NCBI GenBank assembly: GCA_035772405.1
Contig: JAYKKM010000263.1
Span: forward strand, 186,001 to 250,000
From: Chrysogorgia sp. JL179-B06
Lineage: Eukaryota; Cnidaria; Anthozoa; Scleralcyonacea; Chrysogorgiidae
Reading direction: 5' to 3'
DNA: 64,000 nt
The notes under the pieces are model-generated. The model had not been told where the DNA came from, searched no databases, and worked only from the letters and a program-made list of their open reading frames with translations. Below, piece by piece: positions 8,227 through 14,461 of the stretch (position 1 is the first letter of the stretch; each line of letters opens with the position of its first letter). Position numbers and translations under genes: made by a program.

Positions 8227-9177
8227 ATGAGTCTAAACTATGGGTATGAGTCTGACGACCCTCACGATAAAATACTAAAGAGAACGAAAAGGCATCTGGA
8301 CGAAGATCCCAAATTAAGTGCGACCGGTGGAAGGATGTTCGGGCTCATAGATATGCAAGGCTCAGCGATAAAAAACGTAGCAGACCCAGTCGATGACTCA
8401 GACGCCGCAAACAAAAGAACTCTAGAGCAATTACTATCAGGTTTCCTCAAGAGTCAGTCCTATAATGTTGTGCTCGACTTCAACGTTAACACACACGCCT
8501 CGAAAAACGTGGAATTTCACACCAATGGTTCAAACAAAGTGAAAACCATTGGTGAAACAAGTAAATTAGTGCAAAACAACCCAACTTATGGCCCTATTGT
8601 TGGCGTTAACGGTGCAGGCCATAGTTTTCTATCCCCTGAGTTAGCACCAATTCCACTTGAGTCAGGTCTCCACTTTAACTGCCCGAGTATGCAATGGTGT
8701 GATCTCTCCATTTTTGTTGTAGTGCGGCTACCTATCAGAGCCACAGGATCAAATTGGGAGACAATTATATCAAACGACGACGGTCAGTGGGATAAGTTCG
8801 TAGGATATAAGACTGGTATGACTAATGGGCTCGCGTATGGTGGTAGTATCCCAGCGATGGAGAACATATGCACTATTCCAAGTGGCGTTGACATAAGTAA
8901 AATGCATATGATATCAATACACTGGCAAATGAGCGACTCACATGTCAGGGTCAACAACATCAAGTCAACCGATTCAGACTTCGTAGCAAATATGAAAAAG
9001 ATAGGCACACCCTATGGAACAATTTTTGGAATACACCGACCAAGAATACCACTCGCACCTTATGCGTACCCATCGTTGATAGAATTCTACGGTGTGAAAA
9101 TTGTGAGTGGTTACATGGCGAACCGAGACATCATAATCATGGGTGGAGAAATGATGAAGGAATATGGTATAAAGTGA
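8227..9177 (+). CDS. Fibre-like attachment protein candidate
   Basis: A 316-aa protein. Residues 39-66 carry a motif of the form hydrophobic-x-M-x-G-x-x-I-x-N-V-A-D-P-x-x-x-x-D-A-A-N-K, the hallmark repeat of phage tail fibres and of fibre shafts in some small double-stranded DNA viruses, where it forms trimeric stems. The following ~230 residues are beta-rich with glycines and look like a globular jelly-roll or lectin-type head. A charged N-terminal tail (1-35) could dock to the penton. The start lies 2 bases after the preceding stop, and its stop overlaps the next start (ATGA). A receptor-binding role is inferred from this architecture. Confidence 0.6.
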   Translation: MSLNYGYESDDPHDKILKRTKRHLDEDPKLSATGGRMFGLIDMQGSAIKNVADPVDDSDAANKRTLEQLLSGFLKSQSYNVVLDFNVNTHASKNVEFHTNGSNKVKTIGETSKLVQNNPTYGPIVGVNGAGHSFLSPELAPIPLESGLHFNCPSMQWCDLSIFVVVRLPIRATGSNWETIISNDDGQWDKFVGYKTGMTNGLAYGGSIPAMENICTIPSGVDISKMHMISIHWQMSDSHVRVNNIKSTDSDFVANMKKIGTPYGTIFGIHRPRIPLAPYAYPSLIEFYGVKIVSGYMANRDIIIMGGEMMKEYGIK

Positions 9178-9428
9178 ATGTTCGACGCATTAAAGTGATC
9201 TTCCAAACCAGTGTTAAATATATGGGAGCATGTATTTCAAAAGAGCGTGAGATATATAAAATAAATAAGACGACTGATCACATGTTCAAAGCTGGTGGGT
9301 CATTTGGTCGTGGTGATATAACTCTCGAGCTCCACGCTGAGATTGGTATGAGGTCTAAAAAGACTTACGGCAAACCTATCGTGTTACCAGAGTCAGACAC
9401 TGTGGGAGTGGTAGAAGACGCGACCTAA
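9174..9428 (+). CDS. Small uncharacterised protein with possible internal lipidated start
   Basis: An 84-aa frame overlapping the fibre stop by 4 bases (ATGA), so translational coupling or simple crowding is likely. An internal ATG at 9222 would give a 68-aa protein beginning MGACISKE, a classic N-myristoylation consensus (Gly2, Ser6) with a neighbouring Cys suited to palmitoylation. That start may be the functional one. The rest shows no known domain. The 33-aa basic peptide follows 6 bases later. Confidence 0.5.
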   Translation: MNVRRIKVIFQTSVKYMGACISKEREIYKINKTTDHMFKAGGSFGRGDITLELHAEIGMRSKKTYGKPIVLPESDTVGVVEDAT

Positions 9429-9434
9429 GCTATA

Positions 9435-9536
9435 ATGGGTTGGTTTAGAAAGCTGGTTCGTAACATTAGAAACTTTTTCAGACGACGTAGCAAACCGAAG
9501 ACTAATAAAACACACCACAACAAACCAGATCTATAA
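9435..9536 (+). CDS. 33-aa basic amphipathic peptide
   Basis: A short ATG-to-stop frame in the gap before the BRO-nuclease gene. It begins MGWFRKLVRNIRNFFRRR and ends in a Lys/Asn/His-rich tail. The first 18 residues form an amphipathic helix with W, F, L, V and I on one face and R/K on the other. Such peptides in small DNA viruses act as membrane-lytic or DNA-condensing core peptides. The frame could be chance, but its composition and spacing (6 bases after the preceding stop) argue that it is coding. Confidence 0.5.
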   Translation: MGWFRKLVRNIRNFFRRRSKPKTNKTHHNKPDL

Positions 9537-9588
9537 AAAACCTAACGCCCACATCGAGTAGTTTTTTTTTGTGGGAGACTATATAGTG

Positions 9589-10344
9589 ATGGCTTCCATG
9601 GCACTTCAACTATTTGATTTCGATGGTCACCAAATCACGACGGTTATGAATGACGGTGACATATGGTTCAAAGCGAAAGAAGTCGCGAGCGCTCTAGGTT
9701 ATGCTCGACCAAAAGATGCAGTACACGACCACGTCGAACCTGACTGTAGAATGAAGATGGAACAGGCCTCGTTTATCAACGAACTTGGGGTCTACTCGTT
9801 GGTGTTCTCGAGTAAAATGGAGCGCGCGAAACAGTTTGGAAGGTGGGTGCACTCAGAGGTCTTACCAAGCGTTAGAGAGACCGTAGCTGACGTCGGTCTC
9901 AAACACAACCAGTTTAAAATGATCACTGAGTTCGATCTTCACACGAAAGTCGTTGGTTTTCTTAGGAAATACTATCCGGAAGCCGCTTGTGGTGAAAATC
10001 AAGACACTTCAAGTAAAAGAATAAATTCGTGGAAAAAAGGTTACCAACGTGGGACACCTGACTTGATTATTGCCAATGCAAACCGACAGCATAGCGGGCT
10101 TGTGATTGAGTTCAAGAACCCAGGTGGCACAGGTAAGACATCCAAAGAGCAAGACTCTCTGTTGCTCAGATACAAGTCCGCTGGTTATCTAACGTTGTTG
10201 TGTGACTCGTACGACGACGCTATTACTGCAGTAATAAAATATTTCTTTGACGTCGGGTTTCAATGTTCCCAGTGTTTTCGCAAACTTGGGAATAAAGCAG
10301 CGTTAAGTAACCACGAGAGACATCACTGTGTGGTGCGCGACTAA
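9589..10344 (+). CDS. BRO-N domain + VRR-NUC-type nuclease + C2H2 zinc finger fusion
   Basis: A 251-aa protein from the ATG at 9589; the frame opens earlier at a GTG and a second ATG lies at 9598. Residues about 5-105 are a BRO-N (Bro/KilA-like) DNA-binding domain, with the typical WFKAKEVASALGY, an ELGVYSLVFSS region and a QFGRWV...VLPSVR end. Residues about 115-220 look like a VRR-NUC (PD-D/ExK) nuclease: GTPDLII at 155-161, then the acidic/lysine pair in VIEFKNPGG (E174, K176) and a later SKEQ motif. The C-terminus is a C2H2 finger (C226, C229, H242, H246). A TATA-like CTATATAG lies just upstream. It converges on thymidine kinase. Role in DNA processing or host-gene control is inferred. 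Confidence 0.8.
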   Translation: MASMALQLFDFDGHQITTVMNDGDIWFKAKEVASALGYARPKDAVHDHVEPDCRMKMEQASFINELGVYSLVFSSKMERAKQFGRWVHSEVLPSVRETVADVGLKHNQFKMITEFDLHTKVVGFLRKYYPEAACGENQDTSSKRINSWKKGYQRGTPDLIIANANRQHSGLVIEFKNPGGTGKTSKEQDSLLLRYKSAGYLTLLCDSYDDAITAVIKYFFDVGFQCSQCFRKLGNKAALSNHERHHCVVRD

Positions 10345-10374
10345 TTTTACGTGTGTGAAAAAAAATGTTTCTAT

Positions 10375-10403
10375 GACATTGGACGCTTCATGTGACCAAT
10401 GTC
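10375..10403. terminator. Hairpin between convergent genes
   Basis: GACATTGG (10375-10382) pairs with CCAATGTC (10396-10403) around a 13-base loop in the 80-base gap between the convergent BRO-nuclease and thymidine kinase genes. It could serve as a 3'-end signal for both transcripts. No polyadenylation signal is obvious. Confidence 0.35.
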
Positions 10404-10424
10404 TAAATTTAAAAAAGTACACCC

Positions 10425-10997
10425 TTAATTTTGTGTGGAAGGATGATGACGTCTGCACACTGCTCTGTATTGCTCAGCACCACCAACAAACGATGGTCCT
10501 GGATTGTATCTCCAATTGAATGGCGCTTCAACAGTTGTTCCGCGAGTGTCGCGACAAACAGCGCAGTACGCTTTTAGAAATGTGATGTCGTCCGCTACTG
10601 GGAACAACGTGTCGAGCTCACCAATTCTTTTTAAGCGCTCCGTTGCTATGAGACCACAAATAATGACGTGAATGCCAGCTTTGATGTAGTCACGAATAAC
10701 TGGGAGTAGGTCAGAGTACCAATGGCCTTCATCGATACCAATGACGTCGTAGCCAGCTAGTTTGGAAGAACTTGGGAGGTTGGTGATTAACTTTGCAGGT
10801 AAACTGTCTGACCCAACAACGATGGTTTGACGATGTGTGGAGAACGTGTGGTCAGTTCGTCTGGTGTCACCTGCGTTGTTCATGTAAAGGACTCTAAGCC
10901 CTGATTTACTTAACGCGACTAACCTACGAAGAGTCTCTGTCGTTTTTCCTGCGAACATAGGACCAATCACGATTTCTAGTTTACCAACTTTCTTCAT
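10425..10997 (-). CDS. tdk: Thymidine kinase (type II)
   Basis: Phosphorylates thymidine to dTMP, supplying dTTP in non-dividing host cells. The 190-aa protein has the P-loop GPMFAGKT at residues 12-19, the catalytic acid in GIDEGHW (E90), and the structural zinc site C145xxC148 and C181xxH184, the last preceded by the lasso tract GGAEQY. This is the complete type II (TK1-like) layout. I chose the ATG at 10997 because it follows the 19-base element at 11001-11019; the open frame would add 11 residues through that element. The gene is common in large DNA viruses and occasional in Polintons. No defect is seen. Confidence 0.92.
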   Translation of the reverse strand: MKKVGKLEIVIGPMFAGKTTETLRRLVALSKSGLRVLYMNNAGDTRRTDHTFSTHRQTIVVGSDSLPAKLITNLPSSSKLAGYDVIGIDEGHWYSDLLPVIRDYIKAGIHVIICGLIATERLKRIGELDTLFPVADDITFLKAYCAVCRDTRGTTVEAPFNWRYNPGPSFVGGAEQYRAVCRRHHPSTQN

Positions 10998-11000
10998 GGT

Positions 11001-11019
11001 TACTATACCTCCAGAGAAA
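11001..11019 (-). promoter_or_regulatory. 19-bp upstream element of thymidine kinase
   Basis: Read on the minus strand this is TTTCTCTGGAGGTATAGTA, ending 3 bases before the thymidine kinase ATG. An identical 19-base copy precedes the next minus-strand gene at 11722-11740. Two identical copies at the same distance from two start codons indicate a promoter or leader element with a TATA-like core. Confidence 0.65.
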
Positions 11020-11026
11020 TATTTTT

Positions 11027-11719
11027 TCATTGTGACAACCGTCGTTCGTTGTCAAATATCCGCTGAAGCTCTAAGTTTTCAAGATGGGACCTCGAGTTCT
11101 CGTGTCTTAAGCGATGCGTTGGGCTGTTGGTGGTTACACCGCATGGGTAGCACTTGTACGTCATGCAGTCATGCGCAAAATCCAGGTGGGTATGTGAGAA
11201 CATGTGGTCCTCGAGATCATCCGCACCCACTATTTCATTACACCCCACCCTGCAAACGTGAACGTCACGGTTTGCGGCGAGCTCTAGCCACGCTTTGAGC
11301 TTGGTTGAGCTAGGTCTCCATAGAAGGCTCGCTAAGAACACTTCGAGGAAGTTGCCAAGTAGTGCGGCAGTGGACTTGCAAGGGTTGCTCAAGTAGCGAC
11401 TACTTGCTAACACAAGGTATTTGAATGGTGAGTAGCACCACACAGGGATCTCGCTAGCTAGCTCGTTAACCATCTCGTTGGCTCTATCTTCTTGAAGATT
11501 GACCCAGGCCTTGTGAACACGCTTTGTGGTGAGAATCTGAGTGCTAAATCGCCTCGATACTTCCTCATTTTTACGCCCGCTTTCGCACAACTTGAAGACT
11601 TGTGAGTACTCTTTTAAGACGTTGGGTCCAGAGGTGTCTTGTGGGGCAAACATGTCGATAAAGGACAATCTCCGCAAGTAGTTGATCTCCTCTTCTACAG
11701 TGTCTTGGACTTGAGTCAT
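11027..11719 (-). CDS. 230-aa protein with two C-terminal zinc-finger-like motifs
   Basis: Family not recognised. The first 145 residues are helical and charged. Two finger-like motifs follow: a Cys pair with an HxxxH end near 155-178 (CRVGC...HMFSHTH) and a C2H2-like CYPC...H...H near 189-207, the second resembling U1-type fingers. This suggests nucleic-acid binding. The start is fixed by the 19-base element ending 2 bases upstream. Its stop lies 7 bases from the element of thymidine kinase, so the two minus-strand genes are transcribed separately but share a promoter type. Possibly an early regulatory gene, by inference. Confidence 0.6.
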   Translation of the reverse strand: MTQVQDTVEEEINYLRRLSFIDMFAPQDTSGPNVLKEYSQVFKLCESGRKNEEVSRRFSTQILTTKRVHKAWVNLQEDRANEMVNELASEIPVWCYSPFKYLVLASSRYLSNPCKSTAALLGNFLEVFLASLLWRPSSTKLKAWLELAANRDVHVCRVGCNEIVGADDLEDHMFSHTHLDFAHDCMTYKCYPCGVTTNSPTHRLRHENSRSHLENLELQRIFDNERRLSQ

Positions 11720-11721
11720 TA

Positions 11722-11740
11722 TACTATACCTCCAGAGAAA
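11722..11740 (-). promoter_or_regulatory. 19-bp upstream element, second identical copy
   Basis: Same 19 bases as at 11001-11019, placed 2 bases before the ATG of the 230-aa zinc-finger gene. The element covers a GGAGG-like core and a TATAGTA box. Confidence 0.65.
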
Positions 11741-11772
11741 AAGCTCCTTTTTTTTAGTGCGTTTGGTTTGGG

Positions 11773-11832
11773 ACTGTGAGATATCTGTGAGGTCAACTGT
11801 GAGATACCTGTGAGGTCAACTGTGAGTAAGAT
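11773..11832. promoter_or_regulatory. 23-bp tandem repeats in a divergent intergenic region
   Basis: Two full copies (11773-11795 and 11796-11818) and a partial third of a 23-base unit beginning ACTGTGAGATA and containing CTGTGAGGTCA lie between the minus-strand gene starting at 11719 and the plus-strand gene starting at 11853. Repeats in such a place are candidate enhancer or factor-binding sites. Confidence 0.5.
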
Positions 11833-11852
11833 AACACGTGATAGTGTATTAG

Positions 11853-12203
11853 ATGACTGAAGACTCACAGACTGTTGAAGCAAAGATCACGGCTGATGTG
11901 AAAAGTGTTAAGGTGAAGGACCCAAAGCGCGTCGCTGCTGGTAAAAAGTTGGCTGAGATATCGAAAGCTGCGAAAGAAAAGAAAATGCGCGAAATGATAG
12001 TCAGCGAAGAGCAAGGTAGTGAGTGGAGCTATGGTTACATTGTTGGAACACTTGGTGTTATCATTGCTGGCGCTTCGCTATGGTACACAATTAGCAGTGA
12101 AAAAGAGGCACAATTAGAACCCGCGAGTACTGCAGCAGCACCTACGTCAGAAAGTCATAGAACTCGTCGTCCAACTGGAGGACTCGACACATTTGATTCT
12201 TGA
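11853..12203 (+). CDS. Small single-pass membrane protein, 116 aa
   Basis: An N-terminal Lys/Ala-rich helix (about 20-48, including VAAGKKLAEISKAAKEKK) is followed by one clear membrane segment (about 60-82) and a Ser/Thr/Pro-rich tail. No signal peptide is seen. It is the first of three small membrane proteins in a row with 15- and 4-base gaps. Similar Lys-rich one-pass proteins recur in invertebrate Polintons; a virion-membrane or internal-core role is a guess. Confidence 0.65.
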   Translation: MTEDSQTVEAKITADVKSVKVKDPKRVAAGKKLAEISKAAKEKKMREMIVSEEQGSEWSYGYIVGTLGVIIAGASLWYTISSEKEAQLEPASTAAAPTSESHRTRRPTGGLDTFDS

Positions 12204-12218
12204 ACAAAACACACGACA

Positions 12219-12461
12219 ATGTATATGGCTGCGATCGATCGAAAAGAACTTATGAATGAACTGTACGACGCGCTACTTGTTACGACTGGTGCTGTGGTAG
12301 TGAGTATGATTTCGAAAAAGGCTTTGGGGGAACCATTAGGAACACCAGAGACAGTGAAAGGCACAGTGAAGCTCGCTGCAGCTGTTGGTGCAGGAACGCT
12401 GTTAGTAAAATGGATGCAATCGAAAAAGTGGATACCGACAGATCCATTCAAATCAACGTAA
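12219..12461 (+). CDS. Small hydrophobic protein, 80 aa
   Basis: Two hydrophobic segments (about 17-33 and 50-64) flank a turn containing EPLGTPETVKGT. The ends are charged. A later ATG at residue 3 could also serve. It sits between two other membrane-protein genes on the same strand, 15 bases from the first and 4 from the next. Function is unknown. Confidence 0.6.
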   Translation: MYMAAIDRKELMNELYDALLVTTGAVVVSMISKKALGEPLGTPETVKGTVKLAAAVGAGTLLVKWMQSKKWIPTDPFKST

Positions 12462-12465
12462 GTTA

Positions 12466-12885
12466 ATGGTGAGTGTTGTGGCTGGAGGGATTTTTAACGC
12501 AGTGGCTTTTGCAGGCGCTGGCTTTATGTTTTCGAAGTTTAATCACACAGGCTATGAAACTGAGATGAAGAGACACAACCATGCGTTGGAGCAGTTAGCC
12601 AGCGCGAAAGAAGCGTGGTATGAAAATGAGATCGCTAAAAAAGATCAGATTCAGCGCTTGCGACAACAGCTCTCAGACGCTAATGCTGACATCAATGACA
12701 CAAACCACGCGTTGGAAGAACTTAGAAGTGTAATGACCATTCACTACAGCGGTCGAGTGTTCGCTGAGAGTCCGAGGATTGCGGATTACTACCAACCGAG
12801 TGCGGAAATGAAGGAATACCAATTGTTGTTTGTTGGTGCGTTAGGTTTGGGTAGTGGAATAGCGGTATGGGTACTCACTCGATAA
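12466..12885 (+). CDS. Membrane protein with central coiled coil, 139 aa
   Basis: A hydrophobic N-terminus (about 3-22), a long coiled coil (about 30-95, with EMKRHNHALEQL and IQRLRQQL heptads) and a second membrane segment near the C-terminus (about 118-137). This two-anchor hairpin layout is shared by small proteins seen next to the preceding gene type in other invertebrate Polintons. It could span or bend a membrane. The frame is complete. Confidence 0.6.
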   Translation: MVSVVAGGIFNAVAFAGAGFMFSKFNHTGYETEMKRHNHALEQLASAKEAWYENEIAKKDQIQRLRQQLSDANADINDTNHALEELRSVMTIHYSGRVFAESPRIADYYQPSAEMKEYQLLFVGALGLGSGIAVWVLTR

Positions 12886-12907
12886 AAAAAATGTTGGAGT
12901 AATATAA

Positions 12908-13519
12908 GTGATGGACAAACTTATGAGGCAGATGAGTTATGGTTTGACAATTGATGAGATCGCGAATGAGACGCAAATTGAGTGTGGAGACACCTTCAGG
13001 TTTTACTACTGCTCGGATTGCGACGTTGTGAAAAACATGACTGGCTGTGGTGGGTACGCATGTCCAAAGTGTGGCGACATCGAATGGGGTTACACTCAGA
13101 GTTATAGTGACATGAGACTCACACGACTAAAAAGCGTTCACAAGCGGTCTTGGTGGATGGGGAGGAGACTGCGGAACGTTGTGAAGTTTGAGCACCTTGA
13201 GTCAATAAAAGAGGACTTCTTGAAAGTTGTCAATGTGTTGTACTCATGCAATTTGATAAAGGGTAGAAACGTCAGCAGATACGGATACTACATTATTAGG
13301 TTGTGCCATAGAAGACAACTCGAGACACTCGAAAGGGTGTCAGACCTTAAAGACGGAAAAGTGAAAGAGAAGTTTGACGACAATCTGTTTGGGGTGGTGT
13401 ATCCAAAGTTGGGATGGTGTGAAAGTAGCGATCGTTATTACAACGAGTGGCTCAGGAAAAAAAATACAAGTGTAGTATATAGAAGCCATGGGCGACGTCA
13501 CAGAAAACTCACTCGCTAG
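12908..13519 (+). CDS. Zinc-ribbon protein, possible VLTF3-like late transcription factor
   Basis: A 203-aa protein with an N-terminal zinc ribbon (C35xxC38 and C52xxC55, the latter in ACPKCGDIEWGY) followed by a basic helical body and a C-terminal aromatic region ending in a LGW motif. This order, ribbon then SYS...helical core then terminal LGW, recalls the poxvirus-type late transcription factor 3 (VLTF3) family of large DNA viruses. The resemblance is from memory of the family pattern and is not tested. The alternative is an unrelated zinc-ribbon DNA-binding protein. The 3' end overlaps the start of the polymerase gene by 32 bases in another frame. Confidence 0.5.
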   Translation: MMDKLMRQMSYGLTIDEIANETQIECGDTFRFYYCSDCDVVKNMTGCGGYACPKCGDIEWGYTQSYSDMRLTRLKSVHKRSWWMGRRLRNVVKFEHLESIKEDFLKVVNVLYSCNLIKGRNVSRYGYYIIRLCHRRQLETLERVSDLKDGKVKEKFDDNLFGVVYPKLGWCESSDRYYNEWLRKKNTSVVYRSHGRRHRKLTR

Positions 13520-13886
13520 AACTGACGCAGCTGTTGTAAATCCACTAACAGGTAGAGCAGTCAACGTTCATGGGCGAGTCTACAATCAACTTGTTAGAGA
13601 CGGTGTTTTTAGTGACCCGACAAATGCAACTATTGTTAATCCGCTGACAAACAGGCGAGTTAATATTGGTAGTCGGACGCGTGACCGTCTTGTTAGAAAT
13701 CAGGAAGCACAACCCACAGTTGAAGACCATAGCCCACGGCTGTTGGATCGAGCGTTGAGAGGGTTCACAAGGTCTTATGGAGTCGAGGTGGTTAACGCCA
13801 GAGACATCGATCAGGTAAACGAAACTAGAAGCGCTGTCATCAACCTTTTGAGACGTGAGTTGGGTGAGACCATGGATAGTAAATAG
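13488..13886 (+). pseudogene. polB: N-terminal fragment of DNA polymerase B, cut off by a MITE
   Basis: The 132-codon frame ends at a stop inside the left inverted repeat of the inserted element at 13872; only codons up to 13871 are original. On the far side of the element the same frame resumes after the repeated GGTGAGACC, so this is the detached N-terminus of the polymerase at 14462. Two motifs of the NPxTxR...G type (VVNPLTGRAV near residue 15 and IVNPLTNRRV near 46) resemble the short adaptor repeats found in viral proteins, but without their flanking cysteines. The start lies after a GTAGTATATAG promoter-like tract. Confidence 0.75.
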
Positions 13887-14455
13887 ACTGGATAGGAAAC
13901 TGGATGGCGTCAGCGTGAAAACCTTAGTTGCAATTCGTGATGTCACGAAGATGTCACGAGTACACAGATTTTGCTGAGTTTCTCTTCGACTTCTCCATAT
14001 TTTCGTATTCAAGTAGCTATATTGAGATTCCAAAATGTTTCATCGTCTTACAAACCTGCCTAAGCCACGACAAATTGTTCGAGGTAAATGTTGTTCGTCT
14101 TTGTTTCAGCTATTTCCGTTTTGTGGTGAAGAAACTGGCGTCGCAAAACTACCGTTGTTTTAGTTGAAATTTGCGACGCGTTTTTCACCGTCTAAAGTTG
14201 GATCTTTTCGCCTAAAATGAGTAATGGTAGTCGGATATTCCATCGTAAAGTGGCATTGTGATATTTTTTGGTAGTTTGACTATCATTTTTAGCTGTATTA
14301 TTGCTAAACGTTGCGATTTATGGTGATTTTGTGACATCACGATTTGCAACTAGGTTTTCACGCGACCAACTGGTGCCTAAACCAATCAGCATGCTGGAAA
14401 CGTCGCACGTGATCTTAGTTTCCTATCCAGTCTATTTACTATCCATGGTGAGACC
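13863..14455. mobile_element. Mutator-like (MULE) MITE inserted in the polymerase gene
   Basis: The 575-bp insert at 13872-14446 has perfect 30-bp terminal inverted repeats (13872-13901 and 14417-14446, beginning ATGGATAGTAAATAG). A second inverted block further inside contains GTTGCAA and GTGATGTCAC. It is flanked by an exact 9-bp direct repeat GGTGAGACC (13863-13871 and 14447-14455). A 9-bp duplication with long inverted repeats is the signature of Mutator-like elements. It has no coding capacity, so it moved in trans. The insertion is younger than the Polinton copy. Confidence 0.88.
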
Positions 14456-14461
14456 AACGGA

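Noticed and set aside
10996..11298. 100-codon plus-strand frame opposite the zinc-finger gene
   Set aside because: Shadow of the minus-strand gene; no ATG context or domain.
13928..14167. 79-codon frame between the polymerase pieces
   Set aside because: It lies wholly inside the non-coding MITE.
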